Shown piece after piece: positions 51,611 through 60,379 of a stretch of DNA of 64,000 nucleotides. Position numbers and translations under genes: made by a program. The DNA comes from Pedococcus cremeus. Its GTDB lineage: Bacteria; Actinomycetota; Actinomycetes; Actinomycetales; Dermatophilaceae. The DNA lies in contig NZ_FOHB01000002.1 in NCBI RefSeq assembly GCF_900111375.1, positions 1 to 64,000 of the forward strand, written 5' to 3'. Each line of letters opens with the position of its first letter. The stretch's first letter is position 1. The notes below the pieces were generated by a model that was not told where the DNA came from, did no database searches, and saw nothing but the letters and a program-made list of their open reading frames with translations.

Positions 51611-53392
51611 TCAGTGACCCGGGCGCTGCTCCGTGGTGTCCGGGTTCTCGCCGGCCGGGGCCGAGCCGACCTCGACGAGCGGCGCGCCACCGGGCTCCTG
51701 GTGCTCGATCGCCTCGACGTGATGGCCGTCGTGGTGGGCGGCCTCCAGCTCGGCGGGGGTCACCGGCTCGACCCGGTCGTTGAAGTAGAACCGCGACAGC
51801 TTGGCGCGCAGGCGCTGGCTGCGGGCGTTGGGAGCGGCCACACCGTTCTCGTCGACACCGGACTCGAGCTCGAGCGGGCGGTGCTGCTCGTGCTGCACCA
51901 GGTGCCAACGGGTGTACGGGTCGAGCGGCTCGTGCTGCTCGTAGAAACGGCCCTCGGCGGTGCGGACGATGCGTCCGGTCTCGCGGCCGTGGAGCACCAG
52001 GTCGCGGTCACGACGCTGCAGGCTCAGGCAGATCCGCTTGGTGACCCAGAAGACCACCGGCGGGGCCACGAAGAAGAGCAGGCGCAGCATGTTGGTGATG
52101 TCGTTGATCGACAGGTGGAGCTTGATCGCCATGATGTCGTTGCCGGCCGCGAACATCAGCACGCAGTAGGACGCGATGCCCGCCATGCCGATGCCGGTGC
52201 GCGTCGGGTTGTTGCGCGGACGGTCCAGCAGGTGGTGCTCGCGCTTGTCACCGGTCACCCACTCCTCGAGGAACGGGTAGAGCGTGATCAGGCCGTACAT
52301 GATGGGGATCAGCAGGATGGCGCCGATCATGACGTTGAAGCTGAACGTGAACCCGAAGGCCGTGAACTCCAGGAAGCCCGGGAGCAGACGGAGGGCACCG
52401 TCGGCGAAGCCCATGTACCAGTCAGGCTGGGAACCGGCGGTCACCGGCGACGGGTCGTAGGGGCCGTACGCCCAGATCGGGTTGATCGTCACCAGGGCGG
52501 ACATCAGGGCGACCACACCGAAGACGATGAAGAAGAACCCACCGGCCTTCGCGGCATACACCGGCATCACCGGGAAGCCGACGACGTTGTCGTTGGTACG
52601 GCCGGGCCCGGGGTACTGGGTGTGCTTCTGCACGGCGACCAGCACGATGTGCGCGGTGAAGAGGCCGACGAGGATCGCCGGGAGCAGCAGCACGTGCACG
52701 GCATACAGGCGGGGGATGATCGACTCGCCGGGGAAGGGCCCGTTGAAGACGAAGTAGGACAGGTAGCTGCCCACCACCGGGACCGAGCGCATGAAGCCCT
52801 CAGCGGCCCGCAGGCCGGTGCCCGACAGCAGGTCGTCCGGAAGCGAGTAACCGGCGAAGCCCTCGACCAGCGCGAGCATCGACAGCTGGGCGCCGAGCAC
52901 CCAGTTGAGCTCACGCGGCTTGCGGAACGCGCCCGTGAAGAACACGCGCATCATGTGCACGTTGATCGCCACGATGAACAGCAGCGCCGCCCAGTGGTGG
53001 ATCTGCCGGATGATCAGGCCGCCACGGATGTCGAACGAGATGTCCAGGGTGGAGCGGTAGGCCTCGGACATGGTGACGCCCTTGAGCGGCAGGTAGGAGC
53101 CGTCGTAGACGACCTGCCCGGCGCTGGGGACGAACCAGAAGGTGAGGAAGGCGCCGGTGACGAGGCAGATGATCATCGAGTACATCGCCACCTCCCCGAG
53201 CATGAACGACCAGTGGTCGGGGAAGACCTTCTTCATGAGGTAACCGACGCCCTTGGCTGCGCCGGTGCGGTCGTCGACCCAGCCGGCGACGCCGCCGACC
53301 TTCCTCAGGCCTCCGCCGACGGGGGCCTCGTGCTCAGGGTCGTTGGCGCGCAGGCGCTCTGCGCCCGATGCGTTGTGTGCGGCGGTGCTCAT
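51611..53392 (-). CDS. qcrB: cytochrome bc1 complex cytochrome b subunit
   Basis: Quinol-oxidising membrane subunit of the bcc complex, the target of Q203-type inhibitors in mycobacteria. The 593 residues include an N-terminal soluble segment, eight or more membrane helices with paired histidines (IRQIHHWAALLFIVAINVHMMR; YAVHVLLLPAILVGLFTAHIV) and a long cytosolic C-terminus (about 430-593) typical of actinobacteria. It overlaps qcrA (ATGA) and is the last gene of the ctaE-qcrC-qcrA-qcrB run. Confidence 0.97.
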   Translation of the reverse strand: MSTAAHNASGAERLRANDPEHEAPVGGGLRKVGGVAGWVDDRTGAAKGVGYLMKKVFPDHWSFMLGEVAMYSMIICLVTGAFLTFWFVPSAGQVVYDGSYLPLKGVTMSEAYRSTLDISFDIRGGLIIRQIHHWAALLFIVAINVHMMRVFFTGAFRKPRELNWVLGAQLSMLALVEGFAGYSLPDDLLSGTGLRAAEGFMRSVPVVGSYLSYFVFNGPFPGESIIPRLYAVHVLLLPAILVGLFTAHIVLVAVQKHTQYPGPGRTNDNVVGFPVMPVYAAKAGGFFFIVFGVVALMSALVTINPIWAYGPYDPSPVTAGSQPDWYMGFADGALRLLPGFLEFTAFGFTFSFNVMIGAILLIPIMYGLITLYPFLEEWVTGDKREHHLLDRPRNNPTRTGIGMAGIASYCVLMFAAGNDIMAIKLHLSINDITNMLRLLFFVAPPVVFWVTKRICLSLQRRDRDLVLHGRETGRIVRTAEGRFYEQHEPLDPYTRWHLVQHEQHRPLELESGVDENGVAAPNARSQRLRAKLSRFYFNDRVEPVTPAELEAAHHDGHHVEAIEHQEPGGAPLVEVGSAPAGENPDTTEQRPGH

Positions 53393-54477
53393 CCACGCTC
53401 CCAGAAGCTCGGGCCAACAGCCTCGCGGAACGGGGCGTCGGCCACCAGGTAACCCTCGGCGTCAACAGTGATCTTCAGCTGCGGCAGCGGTCGCTTCGCC
53501 GGGCCGAAGATGACCTTGCAGTCCTGCGTCACGTCGAAGGTGGACTGGTGACACGGGCACAGCAGGTGGTGGGTCTGCTGCTCGTACAGGCCGACGGGGC
53601 AGCCGACGTGCGTGCAGATCTTGGAGTAGGCGACGATGCCCTCGTGGCCCCAGTCGCGCTCCTTGGCGACCTTGATGGCCTCGGGCTCGAGCCGCATGAG
53701 GAGAACGGCGGCCTTGGCCTTGTCCTCGAGCACGTGCGTGGAGTCCTTGATGGACTCGGGGAGCACGTGGAACACCGAGCCGATGGTGACGTCGGTGGCC
53801 CTGATGGGGGTGTGCTCGGGGTCGCGCACGAGGCGGTCGCCCTTCTTCCACATGGTCTTGGACAGCCCGTCCTTGGGCAGCGGGCCGAGGCTGCCGACCA
53901 CCTGGAGCACGACGGGTAGGGCGAAGAGGCCGAGCGCGCCGCCGAGGCTGTACTTGATCAGCGGGCGACGGGCGAGCTGCGCCTCGGTGCCGCCGGTCAT
54001 CATGGTCTTGACGAAACCGCTGCGCGCCTCGTCGGAGGACCGCAGCGGGTGGCGCTCCTCGACGACCTCCTCGTCGGGCATGAGGGTCTTGGCCCAGTGG
54101 ACCGCCCCGACGCCGATGCCGAGCAGGCCGAAGGCGAGCGAGACGCCGAGGACCACGTTGGACAGGTTCGCGTCACCGATGCCCGGGATGTACGCCGAGG
54201 CGTCCATCGGGATGGCGAAGTACGCGACGATGAAGACGAGCGTGCCGAGGATCGACAGCCCGAACAGCGCGGCGACCTGCTTCTCGGCCCGCTTGGCCGC
54301 GGCCTCGTCGAGGTCGGCGGCGCGGTGGATGTGCGGCGGGAAACCGGGGTCCTCGAAGCGCTCGGGCAGGCCGCCCGTGCCCTGGACGTGCCCCTGGTCG
54401 AGCCGGACCGCGGAGCTGCCGTAGCCCTCGGTGCCCGGCTGCACCTGGCCGCCGTGCTCAGTGCCGTGTTCGTTCAT
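53389..54477 (-). CDS. qcrA: cytochrome bc1 complex Rieske iron-sulfur subunit
   Basis: A 362-residue Rieske protein with three predicted membrane helices (about 72-92, 108-128, 178-198), the actinobacterial arrangement, and a C-terminal Rieske domain with the [2Fe-2S] ligands in CTHVGCPVG and CPCHQS. It moves electrons from quinol to the diheme cytochrome. The ATG at 54477 replaces a longer frame upstream that has no conserved content. ATGA overlap with qcrB. Confidence 0.97.
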   Translation of the reverse strand: MNEHGTEHGGQVQPGTEGYGSSAVRLDQGHVQGTGGLPERFEDPGFPPHIHRAADLDEAAAKRAEKQVAALFGLSILGTLVFIVAYFAIPMDASAYIPGIGDANLSNVVLGVSLAFGLLGIGVGAVHWAKTLMPDEEVVEERHPLRSSDEARSGFVKTMMTGGTEAQLARRPLIKYSLGGALGLFALPVVLQVVGSLGPLPKDGLSKTMWKKGDRLVRDPEHTPIRATDVTIGSVFHVLPESIKDSTHVLEDKAKAAVLLMRLEPEAIKVAKERDWGHEGIVAYSKICTHVGCPVGLYEQQTHHLLCPCHQSTFDVTQDCKVIFGPAKRPLPQLKITVDAEGYLVADAPFREAVGPSFWERG

Positions 54478-54524
54478 TGCTGTGGTCGATCCTGTCGGTT
54501 CGCAGTGGTCGAGTGCTGTGGGTG

Positions 54525-55310
54525 TCAGGCTGACTTCTGGCCGAGCCAGACAGCGAAGCCGATCATGATGCCGAGGCCGAACACCCAGATGAACAGGCCT
54601 TCGGAGACCGGGCCGAGGCGGCCGAGCGCCATGCCGCCCACGTTCTGCTGCTTGTCCACCGAGTGGAGGAAGGCGACGATGTCGCGCTTGCTCTCCGGGG
54701 TGATGTTGTTGTCGTTGAACACGGGCATCGACTGCGGGCCCGTGAGCATCGCCTCGTAGATGTGCTTGCCCGACACGTTGTGCAGCGAGGGGGCGTACTT
54801 GCCTCGGGTGAGGGCACCGCCGGCGCCGGAGGCGTTGTGGCACATGGCGCAGTTGACGCGGAAGAGCTCGCCGCCCTTGGCGGGGTCACCCTTCGAGCCG
54901 TCGGTGAACTCCTGGTCCGGGACGGCCGGGCCGGGGGCCAGCGAGGCGACGTAGGCGCCCATCGCGGCGATCTCCTCCTCGCTGAAGACGACCTTCTCCT
55001 TGCGCGGGGCCTGCACGTCCGGGCGGGTCATCGGCATGCGGCCGGTGCCGACCTGGAAGTCGACGGAGGCCGCGCCCACACCGGCCAGGCTGGGCCCGTC
55101 CTTGGAGCCCTCCGCCTGCAGACCGTGGCAGGTCGAGCAGTTGGCCTGGAAGAGCTTCTTGCCCTGCTGGACCTGGTCGGCGCTCACGGTGGAGGCCTGG
55201 GCCGGCTTCGGCGCCAGGGCGGCATACGCCGCACCGGTCACCAGCAGGCCCACCAGGATGAGGAGGGCGATGGCGGCCGGGTGCCGTCGGCGGGCGGCCA
55301 GTGCGTTCAC
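54525..55310 (-). CDS. qcrC: cytochrome bc1 complex diheme cytochrome c subunit
   Basis: A 261-residue membrane protein: N-terminal membrane helix (about 12-32), two c-type heme domains with CSTCH (near residue 57) and CAMCH (near 152), and a C-terminal membrane helix (about 235-255). It passes electrons directly to the CuA site of CtaC in the bcc-aa3 supercomplex, since actinobacteria lack a soluble cytochrome c. GTG start at 55310; 47 bases separate it from qcrA. Confidence 0.97.
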   Translation of the reverse strand: MNALAARRRHPAAIALLILVGLLVTGAAYAALAPKPAQASTVSADQVQQGKKLFQANCSTCHGLQAEGSKDGPSLAGVGAASVDFQVGTGRMPMTRPDVQAPRKEKVVFSEEEIAAMGAYVASLAPGPAVPDQEFTDGSKGDPAKGGELFRVNCAMCHNASGAGGALTRGKYAPSLHNVSGKHIYEAMLTGPQSMPVFNDNNITPESKRDIVAFLHSVDKQQNVGGMALGRLGPVSEGLFIWVFGLGIMIGFAVWLGQKSA

Positions 55311-55374
55311 AGTGCGCTCCTGTGCGTGTGCGGTCGTCGAGTAGTTCGGTGGAGGGAGGGGAGGCGGATGGCTG

Positions 55375-56049
55375 TCACTTCAGCAGGTAGATCGTGGCGA
55401 ACAGCGCAATCCACACGACGTCGACGAAGTGCCAGTAGTACGACGTCACGACGGCGCCGGCAGCCTGGTTGTGGCTGTAGGTCCGGGTGGTGAAGGTCCG
55501 GCCGATGATGAGCAGGAAGGCCAGCAGGCCGCCGGTCACGTGCATCGCGTGGAAGCCGGTGGTCAGGTAGAAGACCGAGCCGTAGGCGTCGGAGGCCAGC
55601 GTGACGCCCTCGTGGACCAGCTCGGAGTACTCGAGCACCTGCCCGGAGACGAAGATCGCGCCGAAGATGTAGGTGAGCACGTACCACTCGCGCATGCCCC
55701 ACGAGCTGACGTTGAACAGCTTGGCGTCGCCCCGGTGGGCCTTGCCGTGCTCGGCCGCGTGCACGCCGAGCTGGCACCACACCGAGGAGATCACGAGGAC
55801 CAAGGTGTTCACGGTGGCGAACGGGACGTTGAGGATGGTCGTCTTCTCGGCCCAGAGGTCGTGCGAGACACCGCGGATCGTGAAGTACATCGCGAACAGG
55901 CCCGCGAAGAACATCAGCTCGCTGGAGAGCCACACGATCGTGCCGACCGACACCATGTTCGGTCGGGTCACGGGACCGTGACCGGGGATCGACCCTACGG
56001 GGCCGGGGGTACCTGAATGCACTGCGGATGCTGTCGCCACGTGCGCCAT
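55375..56049 (-). CDS. ctaE: cytochrome c oxidase subunit III
   Basis: A 224-residue inner-membrane subunit with six or seven helices; signatures are [22 protein letters not shown] near the start, [14 protein letters not shown] in the middle and [20 protein letters not shown] at the end. It stabilises the catalytic subunit. It heads the ctaE-qcrC-qcrA-qcrB run, as in mycobacteria (Rv2193-2196). The ATG giving [13 protein letters not shown] is used; upstream extension lacks support. Confidence 0.95.
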   Translation of the reverse strand: MAHVATASAVHSGTPGPVGSIPGHGPVTRPNMVSVGTIVWLSSELMFFAGLFAMYFTIRGVSHDLWAEKTTILNVPFATVNTLVLVISSVWCQLGVHAAEHGKAHRGDAKLFNVSSWGMREWYVLTYIFGAIFVSGQVLEYSELVHEGVTLASDAYGSVFYLTTGFHAMHVTGGLLAFLLIIGRTFTTRTYSHNQAAGAVVTSYYWHFVDVVWIALFATIYLLK

Positions 56050-56222
56050 TATTGCCACATCGGCATCGCGGCACACCCTCGACCCCCCGTTGGTCGCCGC
56101 CCCTGCGCCGGGAATGTGCGGGGAAGGCGCCGAGAACGTGACGAGAACGTGATGCTGAGCCTGCCGGGACGGTGTCCCGGAGCGCCTGGGGGAGGCCGTC
56201 CGGGGCCGGCCCGGGCCCCCGC

Positions 56223-56228
56223 TAGGAT
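56223..56228 (+). promoter_or_regulatory. -10 hexamer of leaderless receiver-like gene
   Basis: TAGGAT, seven bases before the ATG at 56236. Confidence 0.6.
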
Positions 56229-56235
56229 TCACCGC

Positions 56236-56700
56236 ATGACCGCTCCGCACGCGTCCGCAGCCTCGTCCGCATCCTCGACGACGGCCCGTGACGGTTCCGC
56301 CGTCCGGCAGATCTCGGTGCTGCTCTACAGCGACGACGTCACCACCCGCGACGCCGTGCGCGTCAACGTCGGCCGCCGCCCGGCCCGCGACGTGGAGGTC
56401 GCCTCCTGGCGTGAGTGCGCCACCGCCGCCGCGGTCATCGAGGCGGTCGAGAACGGACACTTCGACGTGCTGGTGCTCGACGGCGAGGCCGCCCCGACCG
56501 GTGGCCTGGGCCTGTGCCGGCAGCTGAAGAACGAGATCTACAGCTGCCCCCCGATCCTCGTGCTGACAGGACGCCCGCAGGACGGGTGGCTGGCCACCTG
56601 GTCGCAGGCCGACCTCGCCGTGCCTCACCCGCTCGACCCGATCGCCCTCGCCTCCGCGGTCGCCGAGCTCGGGCGCCGCGGGCACGCGGCCACGGCCTGA
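56236..56700 (+). CDS. atypical receiver-domain protein
   Basis: A 154-residue protein made of a Ser/Ala-rich N-terminal tail (1-23) and one CheY-like receiver domain without an output domain. Asp33/Asp34 form the acidic pocket and Asp82 ([10 protein letters not shown]) could be the phosphoacceptor; Thr111 is conserved, but the usual Lys-Pro switch reads His131-Pro. No histidine kinase is adjacent. It sits between ctaE (divergent) and trpD, five bases upstream of the latter, so co-transcription with trpD is likely. It may be a phosphorylation-independent regulator. Confidence 0.75.
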   Translation: MTAPHASAASSASSTTARDGSAVRQISVLLYSDDVTTRDAVRVNVGRRPARDVEVASWRECATAAAVIEAVENGHFDVLVLDGEAAPTGGLGLCRQLKNEIYSCPPILVLTGRPQDGWLATWSQADLAVPHPLDPIALASAVAELGRRGHAATA

Positions 56701-56705
56701 CGTCG

Positions 56706-57773
56706 ATGGGTTCAGCGGCGCCGGCCACCTTCACGTGGCCGGACCTGCTCACCTCGCTGCTCGCAGGCACCGACCTCAGCACCGAGGCCGCTGCCTGGGC
56801 CATGGACCAGATCATGTCCGGCGAGGCCTCGCCCGTGCAGCAGGCGGGTTTCCTGGTGGCGCTGCGCGCCAAGGGTGAGAGTGTCGACGAGGTGCGCGGG
56901 CTGGCGGACGTGATGATCGCCCACGCACGGCCGATCACGGTGGCCGAGCCGAGCCTCGACATCGTCGGCACCGGCGGCGACCGGGCCCACACGGTCAACA
57001 TCTCGACGATGGCGTCGATCGTCATCGCCGCGAGCGGCATCAAGGTGGTCAAGCACGGAAACCGGGCGGCGTCCTCGTCGTCCGGATCCGCCGACGTGCT
57101 GGAGGCCCTCGGGGTCAACCTCACCTTGACCCCCGACGAGGTCGCCCGCGTCGCCGAGCTCGCGGGCATCACCTTCTGCTTCGCCCAGACGTTCCACCCG
57201 TCCATGCGCCATGCGGCCGAGGCGCGGCGTGACCTGGGCATCGGCACCGCGTTCAACCTGCTCGGGCCGCTCACCAACCCGGCGCGACCGACGTATGCCG
57301 CGGTCGGCGTCGCCGACACCCGCCTCGCCCCACTGATGGCCGGGGTCTTCGCCGGCCGCAAGAAGGACGCCGCCGTGTTTCGGGGCGACGACGGGCTCGA
57401 CGAGCTCACCATCAGCACCACGTCCCACGTGTGGTGGGTGCGCGACGGCGAGGTTCGCGAGCACGTGCTGGACCCGCGCGGCCTCGGCCTCGAGCTGCAC
57501 CCCCTGGAGACGCTGCGCGGCGCCGATGCCGCGCACAACGCCGGGGTGGCGCGGGAGGTGTTCGCCGGCCAGCGGTCGCCCGTGCGCGACGCCGTGGTGC
57601 TCAACGCCGGCATCGCGCTGGCCCTCACCGAGCCCGACACCGGCACCACCGACGCCGACTTCCTGGCGGGGGTGCGGCGCGGGATGGACCGCGCCGAGCA
57701 GGCCCTCGACTCCGGTGAGGCGCTGCGCCGCCTCGACGCCTGGGCGCGGGCCAGCCAGCGCGACGACCTCTGA
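56706..57773 (+). CDS. trpD: anthranilate phosphoribosyltransferase
   Basis: Second step of tryptophan synthesis: anthranilate plus PRPP to phosphoribosyl anthranilate. The 355 residues contain [20 protein letters not shown] (PRPP loop), [21 protein letters not shown] (anthranilate site), [15 protein letters not shown] and [13 protein letters not shown]. Other trp genes are not in the window; the isolated trpD near ctaE is the same as in mycobacteria (Rv2192c). The start ATG follows the receiver-like gene by five bases. Confidence 0.96.
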   Translation: MGSAAPATFTWPDLLTSLLAGTDLSTEAAAWAMDQIMSGEASPVQQAGFLVALRAKGESVDEVRGLADVMIAHARPITVAEPSLDIVGTGGDRAHTVNISTMASIVIAASGIKVVKHGNRAASSSSGSADVLEALGVNLTLTPDEVARVAELAGITFCFAQTFHPSMRHAAEARRDLGIGTAFNLLGPLTNPARPTYAAVGVADTRLAPLMAGVFAGRKKDAAVFRGDDGLDELTISTTSHVWWVRDGEVREHVLDPRGLGLELHPLETLRGADAAHNAGVAREVFAGQRSPVRDAVVLNAGIALALTEPDTGTTDADFLAGVRRGMDRAEQALDSGEALRRLDAWARASQRDDL

Positions 57774-57787
57774 GCCTGCGCCCAGCC

Positions 57788-57823
57788 GCTCAGTGCAAGT
57801 GGGCGGCTCAGTGCAGGTGGGCC
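57788..57823 (-). repeat. 18-bp tandem duplication spanning a stop codon
   Basis: GCTCAGTGCAAGTGGGCG (57788-57805) and GCTCAGTGCAGGTGGGCC (57806-57823) are adjacent near-identical copies. The stop codon of the SCO7613-like gene lies in the second, and the copy beyond the gene repeats its last codons. Confidence 0.85.
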
Positions 57824-59940
57824 AGCCAGTGCGCCACCCGCACGGCGTCCCGGCGCCGCCGTTCGTAGCGCGCCCCCAGAGCGAGCAGCAGCGCGCCCGT
57901 CAGCCCCAGCGTGAGCCAGCGGGGGAGCCCGACGGCATACGGCGCGACCTGGCTCACCGCCACCACGACGGCAGCGACGGCACCCACCACGACGAGCGCC
58001 TGCTGGCGCAGGGCGACCCCGAGGGCGAGCACCGCGGAGGCGGCGACCAGGGTGAGCAGGGGCCGCACCGGGCTCGCGTCGTCGACGGAGGCCAGGGCCG
58101 ACGGCAGCAGCCCGATGGCCGCGGCGGGCCCGAGGGTCACCCACGACGACAGACCCGGCGTCGTCCACCCCAGCCACAGGCCCGCCGCGAGCGCGAACGC
58201 GGCCGCGGGCACGGAGTAGGCCTCCGGCGTCGTGACGCCGGAGTCGGCGGCGAGCACCCACACGGCAGCCGACCAGGCCAGCGCACCCAGCACGACGACG
58301 TGACGGCGGTGCAGCAGCACGGCATACGCGACGGCGACCGCTCCCTCGAGGGCGAGCAGCAGCGAGAGGGTGCCCGCCCAGCCGTCCCCGAGTGCCCAGA
58401 CCTGGGCGGAGGTCACCGTCAGCACGGCTGCCACCTCCAGGGAGACCTCCTCCGGACGACCGCGACGCCAGGCGGCGAGCGAGGCCAGGGCCAGCCCAAC
58501 CGCTGACAGAGCGGCGACCAGCCACCCGTCGCCCAGCAGCTGGGCCGCCAGCCCGACGCTCGTGGCGCCGGAGAGCGCGGCGACGGCGCTGCCGACCGGC
58601 CGGACGTCGACTCGCACCACCGAGAGCACGGTCGCGGCCGCCGCGATCCCCGCCACCGCGACGGTCGCTGCCGTCTGTGAGCTCCAGTGCGCGGCCGCTG
58701 CGACGAGCCCGGCCAGGGCGAGCCCGCCCATCGCCAGCACCGCCCACCGGGTGCACGACCACCCCGCGCCGGGCCGTGCAGCGACCACCCCGAACCCGGT
58801 CGCCACCACCACCGAGACGGCGGCCGTGGTGGCGGGCCCGGCCTGCCCACCGATCGCGGTCACGGCCGCGGGACCGGCGAGGCCGACGGCGGCGGCGAGC
58901 GCAGTGACAGGCCACCAGTCCCACGACAGGGGCGCGGCCACCCAGGCAGCGGCTGCGCTGCCACGGCCGAGCCCGCGGTCACGAGCGCTGAGGACCTCGC
59001 GCAGGAGGGCCCAGCCACCGCCGCACAGGACTGCCAGCACCAGCACCGCCTCGGCGTCCGGTCGGGTCAGGCCGTCGAGGTAGAGGTCGTCGAAGGCGGC
59101 GGCGACGGCGACCACGAGGCCGAGCAGGAGGTACAGGACCGCGGGCACCACTGCGCCGGAGCGGACCACGCCGAGCCGCGAGGGCAGCCGCACCGCCGCG
59201 GCTGCGAAGACGGCGGCCCCGGTCAGGGCGACGGCGGCGAACAGGGCGGGGGGTTCGGTGGCCCAACCCAGGACAGCCGCCCAGGCCGCGGTGGCCGCCA
59301 CGAGCGCGCCGACCCCGAAGAACGCCACGCGGCGGTCGCGGGCGTGCAGTGCGGCGAGGACCACCGCGACGCCCGTGGCGGTCACGGCCGTGTAGCCCCG
59401 CAGGTCGACCTGCTCCAGCCCGGCCAGCCCGAGAGCCCGCGCCGCCGCCACGTCGACCAGCAGCAGGCCGGCGGTGAGCGCTGCGAGCGCCTCGGCGCTG
59501 CTGCGCAGCCCCTGCCGTGACAGCCGCAGCGAACCGTATGCCGTCAGGCCGGTGAGCAGCGCCATGGCCAGCACCTGCCCGCCCACCCCGATGAGCTCCC
59601 AGGCGACCGCGAGGAAGACGAGCGCGGCGACGAGCACCAGCAGCACGCCCACCCCGAGCAGCACCTGCTGCCCGCTCCACCGCGGGCGGGACGCCGTGCG
59701 GACCGGGTGGCCGACCGGCGCCGGGGCAGGCGCTGAGAGGACCGGCCCGCCGAGGCGCTGGGAGCGCAGCGTCGTCAGCAGCTGCTCGCGCTCACGCGTC
59801 AGGTCTGCCAGCCTCTGGTCGACCTCCCAGAGCCGACCGGCGAGCGGACCCCGCAGGGGCAGGTGACAGGTGGGGCACTGATCGGACCCCTCGGGTGGAA
59901 GCGGGGTCCCGCAGGACGGGCAGGGGACTGCGGGTGTCAT
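57808..59940 (-). CDS. large SCO7613-like membrane protein with N-terminal zinc ribbon
   Basis: A 710-residue protein: zinc ribbon (Cys7, Cys10, Cys22, Cys25), a short coiled coil (LADLTREREQLLTTLRSQR, about 44-62), then some twenty hydrophobic helices rich in Ala, Val and Leu to the end. It resembles the actinobacterial SCO7613 C-terminal domain family, whose function is unknown. AGGAGGAACGTCG precedes the ATG. Convergent with trpD. The helices are too repetitive to number reliably by eye. Confidence 0.78.
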   Translation of the reverse strand: MTPAVPCPSCGTPLPPEGSDQCPTCHLPLRGPLAGRLWEVDQRLADLTREREQLLTTLRSQRLGGPVLSAPAPAPVGHPVRTASRPRWSGQQVLLGVGVLLVLVAALVFLAVAWELIGVGGQVLAMALLTGLTAYGSLRLSRQGLRSSAEALAALTAGLLLVDVAAARALGLAGLEQVDLRGYTAVTATGVAVVLAALHARDRRVAFFGVGALVAATAAWAAVLGWATEPPALFAAVALTGAAVFAAAAVRLPSRLGVVRSGAVVPAVLYLLLGLVVAVAAAFDDLYLDGLTRPDAEAVLVLAVLCGGGWALLREVLSARDRGLGRGSAAAAWVAAPLSWDWWPVTALAAAVGLAGPAAVTAIGGQAGPATTAAVSVVVATGFGVVAARPGAGWSCTRWAVLAMGGLALAGLVAAAAHWSSQTAATVAVAGIAAAATVLSVVRVDVRPVGSAVAALSGATSVGLAAQLLGDGWLVAALSAVGLALASLAAWRRGRPEEVSLEVAAVLTVTSAQVWALGDGWAGTLSLLLALEGAVAVAYAVLLHRRHVVVLGALAWSAAVWVLAADSGVTTPEAYSVPAAAFALAAGLWLGWTTPGLSSWVTLGPAAAIGLLPSALASVDDASPVRPLLTLVAASAVLALGVALRQQALVVVGAVAAVVVAVSQVAPYAVGLPRWLTLGLTGALLLALGARYERRRRDAVRVAHWLAHLH

Positions 59941-60059
59941 CGACGTTCCTCCTGGCTCACGGGCGTCACGCCCTCTGGCAGGAGTGTCGGGCCACCGGGT
60001 CTGCCCGGCATGAGGCTTTCTACTCAGATCCCCCGATCGGCCGGGGACCAGGTGCGGCC

Positions 60060-60344
60060 CTACGCGTCGTCCAGGCCGAGGCTGAACGCTGCCTCGAGGT
60101 CGTGGCGGGAGTAGGTGCGGAAGGCGATGTGGGTCGAGGTGCCGGTCACGCCGTCGACCTTGTTGAGCCGGTCGGCGATGACGTCGGCGAGGTCCTCGTG
60201 GGCTCGGACCCGCACCATGGCGATGAGGTCGACGTCGCCGGCCACCGAGTAGACCTCGCTCACGCCGTCGAGCTCGGCGATGGCCTGGGCCACCTCGGGG
60301 ATGCGGTCGACTTCAGCGTTGATGAGGACGATGGCGGAGATCAC
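60060..60344 (-). CDS. stand-alone Lrp/AsnC ligand-binding (RAM) domain protein
   Basis: A 94-residue protein consisting only of the RAM effector-binding domain of Lrp/AsnC regulators (AIVLINAEVDRIPEVAQAIAELDGVSEVYSVAGDVDLIAMV...); no helix-turn-helix is encoded. Such proteins bind amino acids and may modulate full-length Lrp proteins. GTG at 60344 lies seven bases from a -10 hexamer. It lies just downstream of the exonuclease-UvrC gene on the same strand. Confidence 0.88.
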   Translation of the reverse strand: MISAIVLINAEVDRIPEVAQAIAELDGVSEVYSVAGDVDLIAMVRVRAHEDLADVIADRLNKVDGVTGTSTHIAFRTYSRHDLEAAFSLGLDDA

Positions 60345-60351
60345 GGGGCCC

Positions 60352-60357
60352 ACAGTA
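60352..60357 (-). promoter_or_regulatory. -10 hexamer of leaderless RAM-domain gene
   Basis: TACTGT on the minus strand, seven bases before the GTG at 60344. Confidence 0.58.
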
Positions 60358-60379
60358 GTGGGGAGGTGAGCGCGGGTGC

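Noticed and set aside
51551-53452. 633-codon plus-strand frame opposite qcrB
   Set aside because: Antisense of qcrB; starts inside the DUF167 terminator and lacks any recognisable content.
3898-54200. Idea that GTATGCCG is enriched only because GTACGCCG is avoided (restriction avoidance)
   Set aside because: GTACGCCG is present at several places (for example near 3898, 22622 and 54189), so simple avoidance does not explain the excess.
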